From an uncultured Fidelibacterota bacterium (GTDB lineage: Bacteria; Fidelibacterota; Marinisomatia; Marinisomatales; Marinisomataceae): a DNA stretch of 64,000 bases. The DNA is taken from contig CACGWZ010000002.1 in NCBI GenBank assembly GCA_902576865.1, forward strand, positions 24,001-88,000, given 5' to 3'. A program made the position numbers and the translations under genes. The notes under the pieces were generated by a model. The model had not been told where the DNA came from. It did not search any database and was given only the letters and a program-made list of their open reading frames with translations. Below, in pieces: positions 36,884 through 44,604 of this stretch. The first letter of the stretch is position 1. Each line of letters starts with the position of its first letter.

Positions 36884-37116
36884 ATCTTAAAACTATTCGA
36901 TATAATATTCCCCATGCTTAAAGCAAACACAAATGTAGCAATAAGATGATAAACTGCTATATTCATTTTATCAATATGGAGAAAGAATAGAGTAATGCTT
37001 GCAATAAAAAAAATGAATTGGAGACAAAAAAGTATTTGATTTTTTCTCGACAACTCTGGGAAAAAAAATCTCAAAAAAATTAACCACTTTACAAACTTAT
37101 TTTTTAAAAATTTCAT
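36880..37116 (-). CDS. Small membrane protein, unknown
   Basis: A 78-residue basic membrane protein. After a cationic N-terminus (MKFLKNKFVKWLIFLRFFF) there are two helices, about residues 28 to 47 and 52 to 70. I do not recognise it. The start overlaps the SDR stop as ATGA, so it is very likely translated as the second gene of that unit. Codon use is like its neighbours. Confidence 0.6.
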   Translation of the reverse strand: MKFLKNKFVKWLIFLRFFFPELSRKNQILFCLQFIFFIASITLFFLHIDKMNIAVYHLIATFVFALSMGNIISNSFKI

Positions 37117-37874
37117 GGAACCAACTTTCTTACTGCTTCAATCCAGGCATCATAATCGTATGCCTTGCCTTGAATGTATTTTGAAACTTCTTTATGAGGC
37201 AAAATTAGGAACTTTTCTTTATTAATTCCCTGAATAGTCTCCTCTGCGACAGCATCAGCTGATAATAACCCATCTTTTAATAATGGATGATTTTCTGGTA
37301 GTTTTCCAGATGATCTAACCATATCAGTGTCAACTAACTGTGGACATAAAGCAGAAACTTTTATACCATCCTCTCTATACATAATAGCAAGATTTTCAGC
37401 TAGTCCCATTGCAGCATGCTTTGTAGTTGCATAAGCTATAGCACCAGGCATATTTAGTAAACCAGCTGCAGATACAGTTAACATAATGTATCCTGAGCCT
37501 TGTTTTTGCATATGAGGAATCAGCACCTTAGCAGCATGAATGTGGGACATAACATTAATATCCCAATTTTTTTGCCAATCACTTGCTGAAGTTTCTAAGG
37601 TTCCAAATTGCTGTATTCCAGCATTTGAACAAAATAAATCAATTGAATTATTTTTATCAATAATACTTTTTAAAACAGATTGAAAATCATTTTCATTTGA
37701 AACATCAACGACATAGCTGTCTGCGTTTAGGGAACTGGCAACGTCATCCAATGACCTACTAATATCAATTAATGATATTGATTTTGGGGATTCTTTATTT
37801 ATACGCTTAGCAAGCGCATAACCTATTCCATTTGCAGCGCCAGTAATGACGATATTTTTATTATGAATGTTCAT
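37113..37874 (-). CDS. Short-chain dehydrogenase/reductase
   Basis: A 253-residue SDR with the NAD(P) motif TGAANGIGYALA at residue 11 or so, the structural CSNAGIQ (NAG motif), catalytic Ser in MLTVSAAG and YATTKHA (Tyr and Lys). The C-terminal part predicts binding of a hydrophobic alcohol or ketone, but the substrate is unknown. It lies ten bases after the tRNA-Lys gene in the same direction and could be cotranscribed from an upstream promoter. Confidence 0.88.
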   Translation of the reverse strand: MNIHNKNIVITGAANGIGYALAKRINKESPKSISLIDISRSLDDVASSLNADSYVVDVSNENDFQSVLKSIIDKNNSIDLFCSNAGIQQFGTLETSASDWQKNWDINVMSHIHAAKVLIPHMQKQGSGYIMLTVSAAGLLNMPGAIAYATTKHAAMGLAENLAIMYREDGIKVSALCPQLVDTDMVRSSGKLPENHPLLKDGLLSADAVAEETIQGINKEKFLILPHKEVSKYIQGKAYDYDAWIEAVRKLVP

Positions 37875-37884
37875 ATGATTTTTG

Positions 37885-37956
37885 TACCCCAGGAAGGACT
37901 CGAACCTACAACCAATGGCTTAAGAGGCCACTGCTCTACCATTGAGCTACTGAGGC
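37885..37956 (-). tRNA. tRNA-Lys (anticodon CTT)
   Basis: A 72-base cloverleaf on the minus strand: acceptor GCCTCAG / CTGGGGT, D arm GCTC..GAGC, anticodon stem with loop CTCTTAA (anticodon CTT, lysine AAG), a five-base variable loop and the T loop TTCGAGT. CCA is not encoded. Two oddities are a G-U first acceptor pair and a T-T mismatch in the T stem (second pair). The anticodon is unambiguous. Confidence 0.9.
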
Positions 37957-38005
37957 ATTTCTCTAAAGCTAAAAATAATAAATACGATATGAAATTACTA
38001 ACTAA

Positions 38006-38218
38006 CTATACTGCTGATACATTGACTGCTTTGTCCCCTCTATCATCAGATTCAACCTCAAACTCAACCGCTTGGTCTTGTTTAAGAGTCTTAAAGTCAT
38101 TTTCAGACACGATGCTAGAGAAATGTACAAAAACGTCCGTTCCATCTTCTTTAGTGATGAATCCGTAACCTTTTTTGTCATTAAAGAACTTTACAGTACC
38201 TTTTTCTTTGTCACTCAT
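38006..38218 (-). CDS. Cold shock protein (CspA family)
   Basis: A 70-residue single cold-shock domain that binds single-stranded RNA/DNA. RNP-1 is KKGYGFI and RNP-2 is VFVHFSS, both intact. The start is the ATG at 38218 ([12 protein letters not shown]); an upstream in-frame codon would add 13 residues without family support. It lies between the DUF6580 gene and tRNA-Lys as a probable single gene. The longer-than-usual 5' region (81 bases to the next gene) may form a cold-responsive leader, which the sequence does not prove. Confidence 0.93.
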   Translation of the reverse strand: MSDKEKGTVKFFNDKKGYGFITKEDGTDVFVHFSSIVSENDFKTLKQDQAVEFEVESDDRGDKAVNVSAV

Positions 38219-38298
38219 TTGTTTCTCTTTGTTAGTTAATAAAAATTTATGGAGCAATATAATTAGTTATTTGAGTAATACCAATGAAATAAAATCTT

Positions 38299-38859
38299 TT
38301 AAGTTTTGTTTTGTGATGCTAAAAAATTTGGAGTTTTAGAAAATACAAGTTGATAAGCGCCAAATAATAATGCAGAATAAACCAAGTCACCCATTAATGA
38401 AGTAACGTAAAAAGGTAACGCCAACGAATAACATTGAGCTAGTCCTGTCAAAGTCTTTGCATACATTGGACTAAATGCCCATACTCCGAAATTTGAAATA
38501 AGATAAAAAATTGTAGATCCAGACAAGCTTGCAAGAACAACTTTTCCTGCAGAGATTTTATTTAAAAATGAACTACCCATGAGTGCAACCAATACAATTG
38601 CACCGTATGTCCAGATCATTCCAGAATTAAAGACTGTAAAATCTGCAAAGTATCCTGCATATATATAGTTATTCATAAATAAATCACTTAACCAAAATCC
38701 AACAAGAGGTATCATAATAGCTAGAAACTTATTTGATAAAGAATAGCTAGATAGTAATGTTACTGCAATTAACGGAGTAAAATTATACGGATGAGGTAAA
38801 ATTCTACCAAAAAATATAATTGCTATAAATGAAACTATAAGTAATAAATTTTTTTTCAA
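38299..38859 (-). CDS. DUF6580-like six-helix membrane protein paired with NiSOD
   Basis: A 186-residue hydrophobic protein with about five to six helices. It starts with a helix and the typical GRILPHPYNFTPLIAVTLL, then FWLSDLFMNNY, matching DUF6580-type proteins. Size and layout recall S-components of ECF transporters. The start codon is TTG, overlapping the TGA of the NiSOD gene as TTGA, so the two are translationally linked. A role in nickel or cofactor import for the SOD is a hypothesis only. Confidence 0.7.
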   Translation of the reverse strand: MKKNLLLIVSFIAIIFFGRILPHPYNFTPLIAVTLLSSYSLSNKFLAIMIPLVGFWLSDLFMNNYIYAGYFADFTVFNSGMIWTYGAIVLVALMGSSFLNKISAGKVVLASLSGSTIFYLISNFGVWAFSPMYAKTLTGLAQCYSLALPFYVTSLMGDLVYSALLFGAYQLVFSKTPNFLASQNKT

Positions 38860-39332
38860 TTGAGTTGTTTTAAATGTTTTTTACCATGATCATCAAAATA
38901 TAAGTTAACAAAATTATTCAAATTGTCTAACAGTGATGTGGTATTATTTGTATTTATGGTTTGTTTACATTTCATTGCATCCAATAAAATATTGTGCAAA
39001 GCAGTCAATTGCGCATGATATAAGTCTTTACTTTCACTTGAATCGTCTTTCAGCTTTATTCTTTGAGTTAAAAAATATTCACTAACTATGTTTTGAATTT
39101 CTTGTGCGTGCTCTTCTTTATTGATGATCCATCTTGTCACTTGATTTTGTTGTTCAAGATCGTTTTGATTCGATGCTATATAATTCATTGATTTTAAGAT
39201 TGTTAAGGTATGCTCTTCAATCATCTTTACTCTCATTGTATCATCGTAAACTCCACATGGAATTTGACAATGAGCATGAAGCTGCGTTGAAAACAAAAGT
39301 AAAACTGTGAAAATAAAACTTAAGAATTTCAT
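38856..39332 (-). CDS. sodN: Nickel superoxide dismutase with Sec signal peptide
   Basis: A 158-residue protein whose first 20 residues (MKFLSFIFTVLLLFSTQLHA) form a Sec-type signal peptide with a normal Ala-x-Ala-like cleavage site (LHA). Cleavage would leave HCQIPCGVYDD as the new N-terminus. That is the nickel hook of NiSOD (His1, Cys2, Pro5, Cys6, Gly7, Tyr9), where the free amine also binds metal. The rest is helical, with a C-terminal extension of about 20 residues over typical NiSOD. No SodX peptidase gene is adjacent; signal peptidase would do the processing. Coupled to a membrane protein downstream. Confidence 0.88.
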   Translation of the reverse strand: MKFLSFIFTVLLLFSTQLHAHCQIPCGVYDDTMRVKMIEEHTLTILKSMNYIASNQNDLEQQNQVTRWIINKEEHAQEIQNIVSEYFLTQRIKLKDDSSESKDLYHAQLTALHNILLDAMKCKQTINTNNTTSLLDNLNNFVNLYFDDHGKKHLKQLN

Positions 39333-39341
39333 GAAGAAAAA

Positions 39342-40445
39342 TTATACAAAGTATTCTTGATATACAAAATCAAAATCATTTAAAATTTGTTTTTTTGTAA
39401 GACCATAATCTTCAATGGTCTTATTTTGGTGTTTTTTAATATATTTTTTGGATGCATAATCTGAAACTTGTTTTTGAAATTTCTTAGTCATTTTTTTGCC
39501 AGTAAACTTATAAAATGACTTAACACTATTTTCTAAATCATTTGTAAGCTGAGGATAAGTTAATGTGATAAATTGTTTTTTATAAAGTTTTGATTTTACT
39601 TTTTCAGTTTCTCTATACCATTCAATTATTTCTGAATAAGTTTCTTTCCTTAATAACTTTATTTCTTGATCTGAAAGAAGATTCCCAAATTTTACGTTTT
39701 CTTGAAGCGAAAAATATGAAGGTATAGTTTCTAATGGATCTCTAACTAAAAAAACAAATTTTGCATCTGGAAAGACTCTTTGAATTGAATCAATTTTAAA
39801 TATAAAGGGATTAGATTTTGATAAATGTGTTCTATTTTTATTTAAGAATACCTGTCTTTGAAAAAAATCTTTACAAAAAATCATGGATTTAATATTTCTA
39901 TTTTCATTTTGGGGACTGTCTCTATAAACGTGCTTTATGAAATTTTTCGATTTTAAATCAAATTTTAACCATGGAATAAAATGATTGGACACCCATAATG
40001 AATCAAGTTTATGAATGAAAAGAAGCATTTCATCTTCTTCAATATTATCAAGCTTAACCTGATGACCTTTATTTTTCTTCTCAATTTGATCAATTTTAAA
40101 ATATGTTAAAGCATAAGATAATATTGAAAGAAATTTTCTCAATGATAAAGATGGTATAATCAAGTCCCAGGTATTAGAAGTTGAAAACTGATTTGATCTG
40201 GCTAAAAGCTTATGAAAAAATGTTGTACCGCTCCTGTTAACACCCATAATAAATATAGGTTCTTTTACTTTAGTTTTTTCAAATTCAGGAACTAGAATGT
40301 AGTCTAAGAAAAGAAAAATTCTATTAATGATAAGAAATACTGGATAAAAAATTAAAAATAAAAAGAAAAATAAATATTTTTTATGACGAAATAATACTTC
40401 AAGCGATGTACTGTAAATTCCAAAAGTAGAATTTGCTTGAAACAT
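39342..40445 (-). CDS. Sulfotransferase family protein, membrane-anchored
   Basis: A 367-residue PAPS-dependent sulfotransferase-like enzyme. It has a hydrophobic N-terminal segment (residues 18 to 50), then the PAPS 5'-phosphosulfate loop FIMGVNRSGTTFFHKLL near residue 65 and the 3'-phosphate loop KFVFLVRDPLETIPS near residue 225. The acceptor is unknown; a surface glycan or lipid is likely given the membrane anchor. It is the last gene of a minus-strand unit that starts at the GNAT gene, 14 bases after the Lys/Ala-rich gene. The C-terminus is basic. Confidence 0.85.
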   Translation of the reverse strand: MFQANSTFGIYSTSLEVLFRHKKYLFFFLFLIFYPVFLIINRIFLFLDYILVPEFEKTKVKEPIFIMGVNRSGTTFFHKLLARSNQFSTSNTWDLIIPSLSLRKFLSILSYALTYFKIDQIEKKNKGHQVKLDNIEEDEMLLFIHKLDSLWVSNHFIPWLKFDLKSKNFIKHVYRDSPQNENRNIKSMIFCKDFFQRQVFLNKNRTHLSKSNPFIFKIDSIQRVFPDAKFVFLVRDPLETIPSYFSLQENVKFGNLLSDQEIKLLRKETYSEIIEWYRETEKVKSKLYKKQFITLTYPQLTNDLENSVKSFYKFTGKKMTKKFQKQVSDYASKKYIKKHQNKTIEDYGLTKKQILNDFDFVYQEYFV

Positions 40446-40459
40446 CCAAAAATCACTTG

Positions 40460-40723
40460 TTATTTTTTATCTTTCTTCGTTGCAGCTTTTTTCTTTGGTG
40501 CTGCTTTTTTAGGAGAAGCTTTTTTCTTTGGTGCTGCTTTTTTAGGAGAAGCTTTTTTCGTTGGAGGAGCTTCTTTTTTTAGTACAGCTTTCTTTTTTGG
40601 TGTTACTTTTTTAGGCTTTTTTTCTACAACTTTTTTATTTTTAAGTAGTTCAGCTCTTTTTGCTTTTAACTTTAAACGTCTTTTCTTCTGCTTACGCTTA
40701 GCAATTTTTTGTTTTTTATTCAC
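40460..40723 (-). CDS. Histone H1-like Lys/Ala/Pro-rich protein
   Basis: An 87-residue, extremely basic protein with about 40 lysines. The N-terminal 30 residues (MNKKQKIAKRKQKKRRLKLK...) are probably helical; the rest is repeats of KKASPKKAAPK and similar, like the tail of histone H1 and bacterial Hc1/AlgP. Such tails bind DNA or RNA nonspecifically. The start is GTG, which overlaps the stop of the 36-residue gene as GTGA; AAGGGAG stands ten bases before it. The antisense frame is a mirror of the repeats and not a gene. DNA binding is inferred. Confidence 0.75.
   Translation of the reverse strand: MNKKQKIAKRKQKKRRLKLKAKRAELLKNKKVVEKKPKKVTPKKKAVLKKEAPPTKKASPKKAAPKKKASPKKAAPKKKAATKKDKK
40491..40556. 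repeat. Two perfect 33-bp tandem repeats in the Lys/Ala-rich gene
   Basis: The 33-bp unit at 40491-40523 recurs without change at 40524-40556, encoding 11 residues of the KASPKKAAPKK type. Perfect identity at nucleotide level suggests recent duplication or slippage, so tail length may vary between strains. Confidence 0.85.
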
Positions 40724-40830
40724 TTTGATTTATCTCCCTTAAAAATCATAATATAAAGAGCAACATGTGCAGCTATAAATACTACGAAAAAGTATAGTGG
40801 AAATAGTAAATCATGCCAAAAGTTGCTCAT
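40720..40830 (-). CDS. 36-residue single-pass membrane microprotein
   Basis: A short frame starting MSNFWHDLLFPLYFFVV and ending with a charged FKGDKSK. Residues 9 to 30 form one membrane helix with an internal His. Support: AGAGGA lies five bases before the ATG, the TGA overlaps the GTG start of the H1-like gene (GTGA), and it begins 12 bases after the GNAT stop. This continuous coupling makes it a likely real gene. Function unknown; tiny membrane proteins often modulate a larger partner. Confidence 0.65.
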   Translation of the reverse strand: MSNFWHDLLFPLYFFVVFIAAHVALYIMIFKGDKSK

Positions 40831-40842
40831 AGAAATCCTCTT

Positions 40843-41355
40843 TCATTTTATATCTCTTTTTAAAAATTGAACCTCAACAGAATAATCATAGCTCTCTGAA
40901 GTTCCGCCTTCTGTAAATTGCGAACCACATTCTTCAAAATCAAACCTTTTATGAAATCTAATTGAACCTGGATTGGGCGGTATTATATTTACTTCACATA
41001 AAATAGAATCATACCCCTTTAATGCTGAAAAATAGATTAAATCAGTATAAAGAGCTGACCCAATTTTCTCATTTTGAAATTTTGGAAGTACTGATATACG
41101 ATCAATATATACAAAATTAGAATATCTTTTGGATACCCAATGATAATTTGGACTATCATATTCTTTACTCTCAGGAAGACAAAGTAAGAATCCTGCGAAT
41201 TCATTATTTAATTTAGCCACTTTACAATAATTGGCTTGATTCAAAAGTAGTTCAAGTCTTTCATTTTTCAAAAAACCGACCTGAGGTTTATTAATATTAT
41301 TTGAATTAAGTACAAAATCAAACATTTCCTCCGAATAATCAATCAATTGAATCAC
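40843..41355 (-). CDS. GNAT-family N-acetyltransferase
   Basis: A 170-residue GNAT-fold protein. The acetyl-CoA site is seen as DRISVLPKFQNEKIGSALYTDL near residues 93 to 112, with the earlier NNEFAGFLLCLPES strand and later GSIRFHKRFDFEECG. The start is GTG, reached from the YwqK-like gene with a 17-base overlap. The substrate is unknown. It is the first member of the unit containing the microprotein, the H1-like protein and the sulfotransferase. Confidence 0.85.
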   Translation of the reverse strand: MIQLIDYSEEMFDFVLNSNNINKPQVGFLKNERLELLLNQANYCKVAKLNNEFAGFLLCLPESKEYDSPNYHWVSKRYSNFVYIDRISVLPKFQNEKIGSALYTDLIYFSALKGYDSILCEVNIIPPNPGSIRFHKRFDFEECGSQFTEGGTSESYDYSVEVQFLKRDIK

Positions 41356-41845
41356 TATTATCCGCTAAATCCTTTCCACCATTGCATACTACAGAGCCTT
41401 GAATACCATACTTCCTTCCCTCATTGTATATATACTTATACATGAGATCACCATTCATGTCCCAAGCTTTTTGCTCGCCATCTTCAAGACCATTTTTGAA
41501 CTGTTTATGAGAAAATAAAGTACCATTTTGATGCCACTGAAAATGCTCTCCAACACTCATATCTCTTTTAAATTGAGAGCTATATTTTTTGTTACCATTT
41601 GGCCACCATCCTTCATGTCGACCATTTTTTAATCCATTTTTATATTTTTTTTTGGATTTCATTGTTACATCGTCAATATACATAATAGTGATGGTTCCTG
41701 AAAATTCATTAATGCGTATGTAACGGGGTACTTCTAATCCATCTATAAGTTCATACTCTGTGACAAAAATCTTATTTTGACAGGAAAATAATAGTAAAGA
41801 AGAAAAAAGTATTACAAACTTAGTTGGTATAGTATCCGCCACCAT
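41339..41845 (-). CDS. YwqK/MORN-like repeat lipoprotein
   Basis: A 168-residue exported protein. The start MVADTIPTKFVILFSSLLLFSC carries a signal ending in a lipobox-like LFSC. The body has MORN-2 repeats (NGLKNGRHEGWWPNGNKKY, HFQWHQNGTLFSHKQFKNG, GEQKAWDMNGDLMYKY), as in YwqK antitoxin-like proteins. Here the signal peptide argues for a surface role. I prefer the ATG at 41845; a longer frame to 41875 runs deeper into the YHYH gene. It still overlaps that gene by 26 bases. Confidence 0.7.
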   Translation of the reverse strand: MVADTIPTKFVILFSSLLLFSCQNKIFVTEYELIDGLEVPRYIRINEFSGTITIMYIDDVTMKSKKKYKNGLKNGRHEGWWPNGNKKYSSQFKRDMSVGEHFQWHQNGTLFSHKQFKNGLEDGEQKAWDMNGDLMYKYIYNEGRKYGIQGSVVCNGGKDLADNSDSID

Positions 41846-42614
41846 TAAGCGATCCATATTTACCTCTAAAACCACCTAATAAGTATGGTGAAGTTGAGGT
41901 AGCATGATAATGATATGTTCCTTCCTGATACTCATCGGTTGCATGAGAATGCCCGTTTAATTCATCAAGATTTGATGGATATTGATCATTTGACTGCTCC
42001 GTTGGACCATAAATTGGAAAACCATCTAAAGAATATCCAATTAACATAGAAGAACTGTCATTTGATGTAAGATATCTTGGCTCCCAATGATAATGATATT
42101 GACCAGTTTGCTGAGGATGACCATAATAATAATCAAAAGAAGGTATTTCATTATCAAGCGGTTGATTATTTGGCCCTGCATATTGATTAAAAAATGGTAC
42201 TCCACTAATCGAAACACCAATAGGTCCTAACGGCGTACTTGAAACTGAACCTGAAATTGCAGGATTCAATGGAATATAAAATTTAAAATTTTGTTCAGAA
42301 ATTCTATTTGGATTGACAGTCATTCCAGAATGAGGAGAAGAATAGTTTGCATGTCCAGCACCCCAGTAAGGAGAAGAATGATTAGGAACTCCAGTTGATT
42401 CTATAATTACATAATCTCCGGAAACGTAAACATCAGTATATTCAGAAATGAATTTAGTAAATCCAGTTGGTAATTCTGTATCATCAGAACCACCGCCCAT
42501 ATTATTATCACCATTATCTACACTGTAAGAAGATGTTGAAGAAGAATCACAACTGTAAAGAAAAAAGACAGTAAAGATAGAAAGTAAATAATTTTTATAA
42601 AGTTTAATTTTCAT
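41820..42614 (-). CDS. YHYH-domain lipoprotein
   Basis: A 264-residue lipoprotein: signal MKIKLYKNYLLSIFTVFFLY followed by SCDSSSTSS. The YHYH domain spans about residues 115 to 255 with GQYHYHWEPRYL, GYSLDGFPIYGPT and GTYHYHATSTSPYLLGGFRG. Proteins with this domain are common in marine and FCB bacteria and can be large; none has a firm biochemical role, although histidine arrangement suggests metal binding. It is the first gene of a unit that continues through the YwqK-like, GNAT and later genes. Confidence 0.85.
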   Translation of the reverse strand: MKIKLYKNYLLSIFTVFFLYSCDSSSTSSYSVDNGDNNMGGGSDDTELPTGFTKFISEYTDVYVSGDYVIIESTGVPNHSSPYWGAGHANYSSPHSGMTVNPNRISEQNFKFYIPLNPAISGSVSSTPLGPIGVSISGVPFFNQYAGPNNQPLDNEIPSFDYYYGHPQQTGQYHYHWEPRYLTSNDSSSMLIGYSLDGFPIYGPTEQSNDQYPSNLDELNGHSHATDEYQEGTYHYHATSTSPYLLGGFRGKYGSLNGGGYYTN

Positions 42615-42651
42615 AGCATTAATTATATGACGTTTATTTTAAAAGTGCAAT

Positions 42652-43218
42652 TTATGTTTCCAACAGTGGAGCAGTGGGTGCAACTGCATTCTCTGCAACT
42701 CCAACAAAAAATGCAGTAAACCCAATAAACAAAGTTAATGCAACAATCATTAAAATAAATGCAACAATACAAACTCCAACAGCTCTTACTGTGCTATTGA
42801 AATCAAGAGCTTGCCTTACAGCAATAGTCATTGCAGCAAGTTGTAAGATAGTTACAACAGGATCAATGAAAGTACTTATGATTGGAAAAACTTTAAAAAC
42901 TACAAGTAGCCCGGGTGCATAGGCAAATCCTAAAGTTCTTATTAACTCTCCAGTATTAGATTCAGTTTCTGGTTCCGGTAGAATTCTTGTTCCTACAAAG
43001 GCGATAAAAAACGCCCATATGAGAAACCTGATGAGGCTGCCTAAAATACCTTGAACTAAGGCAATTGGAGCAAATCCAGCAATCATGAAGCCTTGAACAA
43101 CTGAAACTAACACAACTGTCATCATTGCTTGGTCATTGAACTTTTTATCTTTTTCAACCTCTTCATAAAAAGCTACATCTAAAAATATAGCTTTTTTCAA
43201 TCTTTGAAAGTAATTCAT
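42652..43218 (-). CDS. Yip1-family membrane protein
   Basis: A 188-residue membrane protein with five helices in the last 150 residues. It begins MNYFQRLKKAIFLDVAFYEE and contains GSLIRFLIWAFFIAFVGTRIL and TLGFAYAPGLLVVFKVFP, both Yip1-like. The start is the ATG at 43218, just after the queF stop; the longer frame overlaps queF. Function in bacteria is unknown. Its position after queF suggests transcription with the queuosine operon, but not necessarily a related role. Confidence 0.8.
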   Translation of the reverse strand: MNYFQRLKKAIFLDVAFYEEVEKDKKFNDQAMMTVVLVSVVQGFMIAGFAPIALVQGILGSLIRFLIWAFFIAFVGTRILPEPETESNTGELIRTLGFAYAPGLLVVFKVFPIISTFIDPVVTILQLAAMTIAVRQALDFNSTVRAVGVCIVAFILMIVALTLFIGFTAFFVGVAENAVAPTAPLLET

Positions 43219-43219
43219 G

Positions 43220-43606
43220 CTACAAGTCCCCTTCAATACATGTGGTATCAAAACCGCCTCTAGTATTATAAATAGTAGTTATTTTTAACCTTGATGTATT
43301 TAATAATGATTTTAAATCATCATAAATTCTTTTAGTTGCAGCTTCTTGATAAATACCAACATTTCTAAAGCTGACAAAATAATATTTTAACGATTTTAGC
43401 TCTACACACTTTCCACCTTCTGGAAAATATTCGATTATTACATCTGCTAAATCTGGAAGGCCACTAAAAGGACATACGGCGCTAAATTCTCTTGTAATAG
43501 TTTCAATGTACTGATTCTTACTATCAAAATTAAAAGTTTCAAGGTACGATGAATCAATATGTTCTTCGCTTAAAAAGCTAAATTCTTTACCATCTGCTTT
43601 AGGCAT
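43220..43606 (-). CDS. queF: NADPH-dependent 7-cyano-7-deazaguanine reductase
   Basis: A 128-residue short-form QueF that reduces preQ0 nitrile to preQ1 amine. The catalytic cysteine lies in [14 protein letters not shown], with the substrate/NADPH motif [14 protein letters not shown] and [11 protein letters not shown] after it. GGAG stands six bases before the ATG at 43606, which I therefore take as the start; an earlier ATG at 43633 lies well inside queD. Overlap with queD is eight bases. It completes preQ1 formation. Confidence 0.93.
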   Translation of the reverse strand: MPKADGKEFSFLSEEHIDSSYLETFNFDSKNQYIETITREFSAVCPFSGLPDLADVIIEYFPEGGKCVELKSLKYYFVSFRNVGIYQEAATKRIYDDLKSLLNTSRLKITTIYNTRGGFDTTCIEGDL

Positions 43607-43970
43607 TTTTATCTCCATAGTATTTACATCCATAACTATTGCCTTCGCTAACAGATACTGATAACAAGCCTGAAAGATCGTTCTCTAATTTACCCCAAAT
43701 CCACATTGCCAAATGTTCAGTTGTCGGGTTTGACAATCCTTCAATATCATTGAGATATTTATGATCAAGAATTTTATGAACTTTTTCCTTAAACAATTTA
43801 TCTATATCATAAAAATCCATAATCCACCCTTCATCAGTAAGTTGATTTCCTGAAACCTTAATAGTAACAGTAAATGTGTGACCATGGAGCTCTCCGCAAG
43901 GATGATTTTCTCGAAGAGCAATCAATTTTCTTGCAGCATGGAATTCATATTTTCTTTTTAATCTAAACAT
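43599..43970 (-). CDS. queD: 6-carboxy-5,6,7,8-tetrahydropterin synthase
   Basis: A 123-residue PTPS-family enzyme converting dihydroneopterin triphosphate to carboxytetrahydropterin. Zinc histidines are in FHAARKL and GELHGHTF; the catalytic cysteine is in ENHPCGEL. A further His/Asp pair lies at DHKYLND and a Glu near [10 protein letters not shown]. It lies one base from queE and overlaps queF. The queuosine route needs QueD then QueE and QueC, all encoded here. Confidence 0.94.
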   Translation of the reverse strand: MFRLKRKYEFHAARKLIALRENHPCGELHGHTFTVTIKVSGNQLTDEGWIMDFYDIDKLFKEKVHKILDHKYLNDIEGLSNPTTEHLAMWIWGKLENDLSGLLSVSVSEGNSYGCKYYGDKNA

Positions 43971-43971
43971 A

Positions 43972-44604
43972 TCAATCTATACCCATTATTTTATGTGTTT
44001 GTAAGCTTAAACGCCATAGCGGATTTTCGATACAGTAAGATACACTTTGCAAGATATTTTTTTGTAAATCTTTTCCATCCATTGGTTGTATAAAAAAATG
44101 ATCGAAATCATAATTTTTAAACTTTTCAGGACTCAAACCTTCTTGAGGATAAACCAATTTCAATTCATTTCCGTAATCAAGATTTAATTCAGCTCCTTTT
44201 TTTGGACTGACGCATATCCAATCTATATTTTTAGGAGGAATTATTGTTCCATTGGTTTCAATAGCAATTTTAAAATTTTTATTATGCAGAATATCAATCA
44301 ACTCTTTGTTCAACTGCAACAAAGGCTCTCCTCCCGTAAAAACAACAAATTTATCTTTAAGGTCTTTTTGCCATAGTTCATCGATTTTAGTTGCTAATTG
44401 TTCAGCACTTGAAAATTTCGCGCCATTTATTCCGTCCGTTCCAACAAAATCTGTATCGCAAAAATTGCATATAGCTTTTTCTCTGTCTTTTTCTAGTCCT
44501 GTCCAAAGATTGCAACCAGAAAATCTACAAAATACAGCATGTTTACCTGTATGGAAGCCTTCTCCTTGAAGGGTCAAATAAATTTCTTTTACAGAGTAAC
44601 TCAT
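43972..44604 (-). CDS. queE: 7-carboxy-7-deazaguanine synthase (radical SAM)
   Basis: A 210-residue radical SAM enzyme that makes carboxydeazaguanine. The cluster region reads CRFSGCNLWTGLEKD followed by ICNFCDTDF, the extended QueE form with an insertion between the first and the last two cysteines. TGGEPLLQ is the SAM-binding GGE motif. The ATG at 44604 overlaps the queC stop as ATGA; a longer frame is not supported. Substrate-binding features (GEGFHTGKH) are intact. Confidence 0.94.
   Translation of the reverse strand: MSYSVKEIYLTLQGEGFHTGKHAVFCRFSGCNLWTGLEKDREKAICNFCDTDFVGTDGINGAKFSSAEQLATKIDELWQKDLKDKFVVFTGGEPLLQLNKELIDILHNKNFKIAIETNGTIIPPKNIDWICVSPKKGAELNLDYGNELKLVYPQEGLSPEKFKNYDFDHFFIQPMDGKDLQKNILQSVSYCIENPLWRLSLQTHKIMGID

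Noticed and set aside
40437-40742. Open frame on the plus strand opposite the Lys/Ala-rich gene
   Set aside because: Its Phe/Ala/Gly repeats are just the antisense of the lysine repeats; the minus frame has the ribosome site and the GTGA junction.
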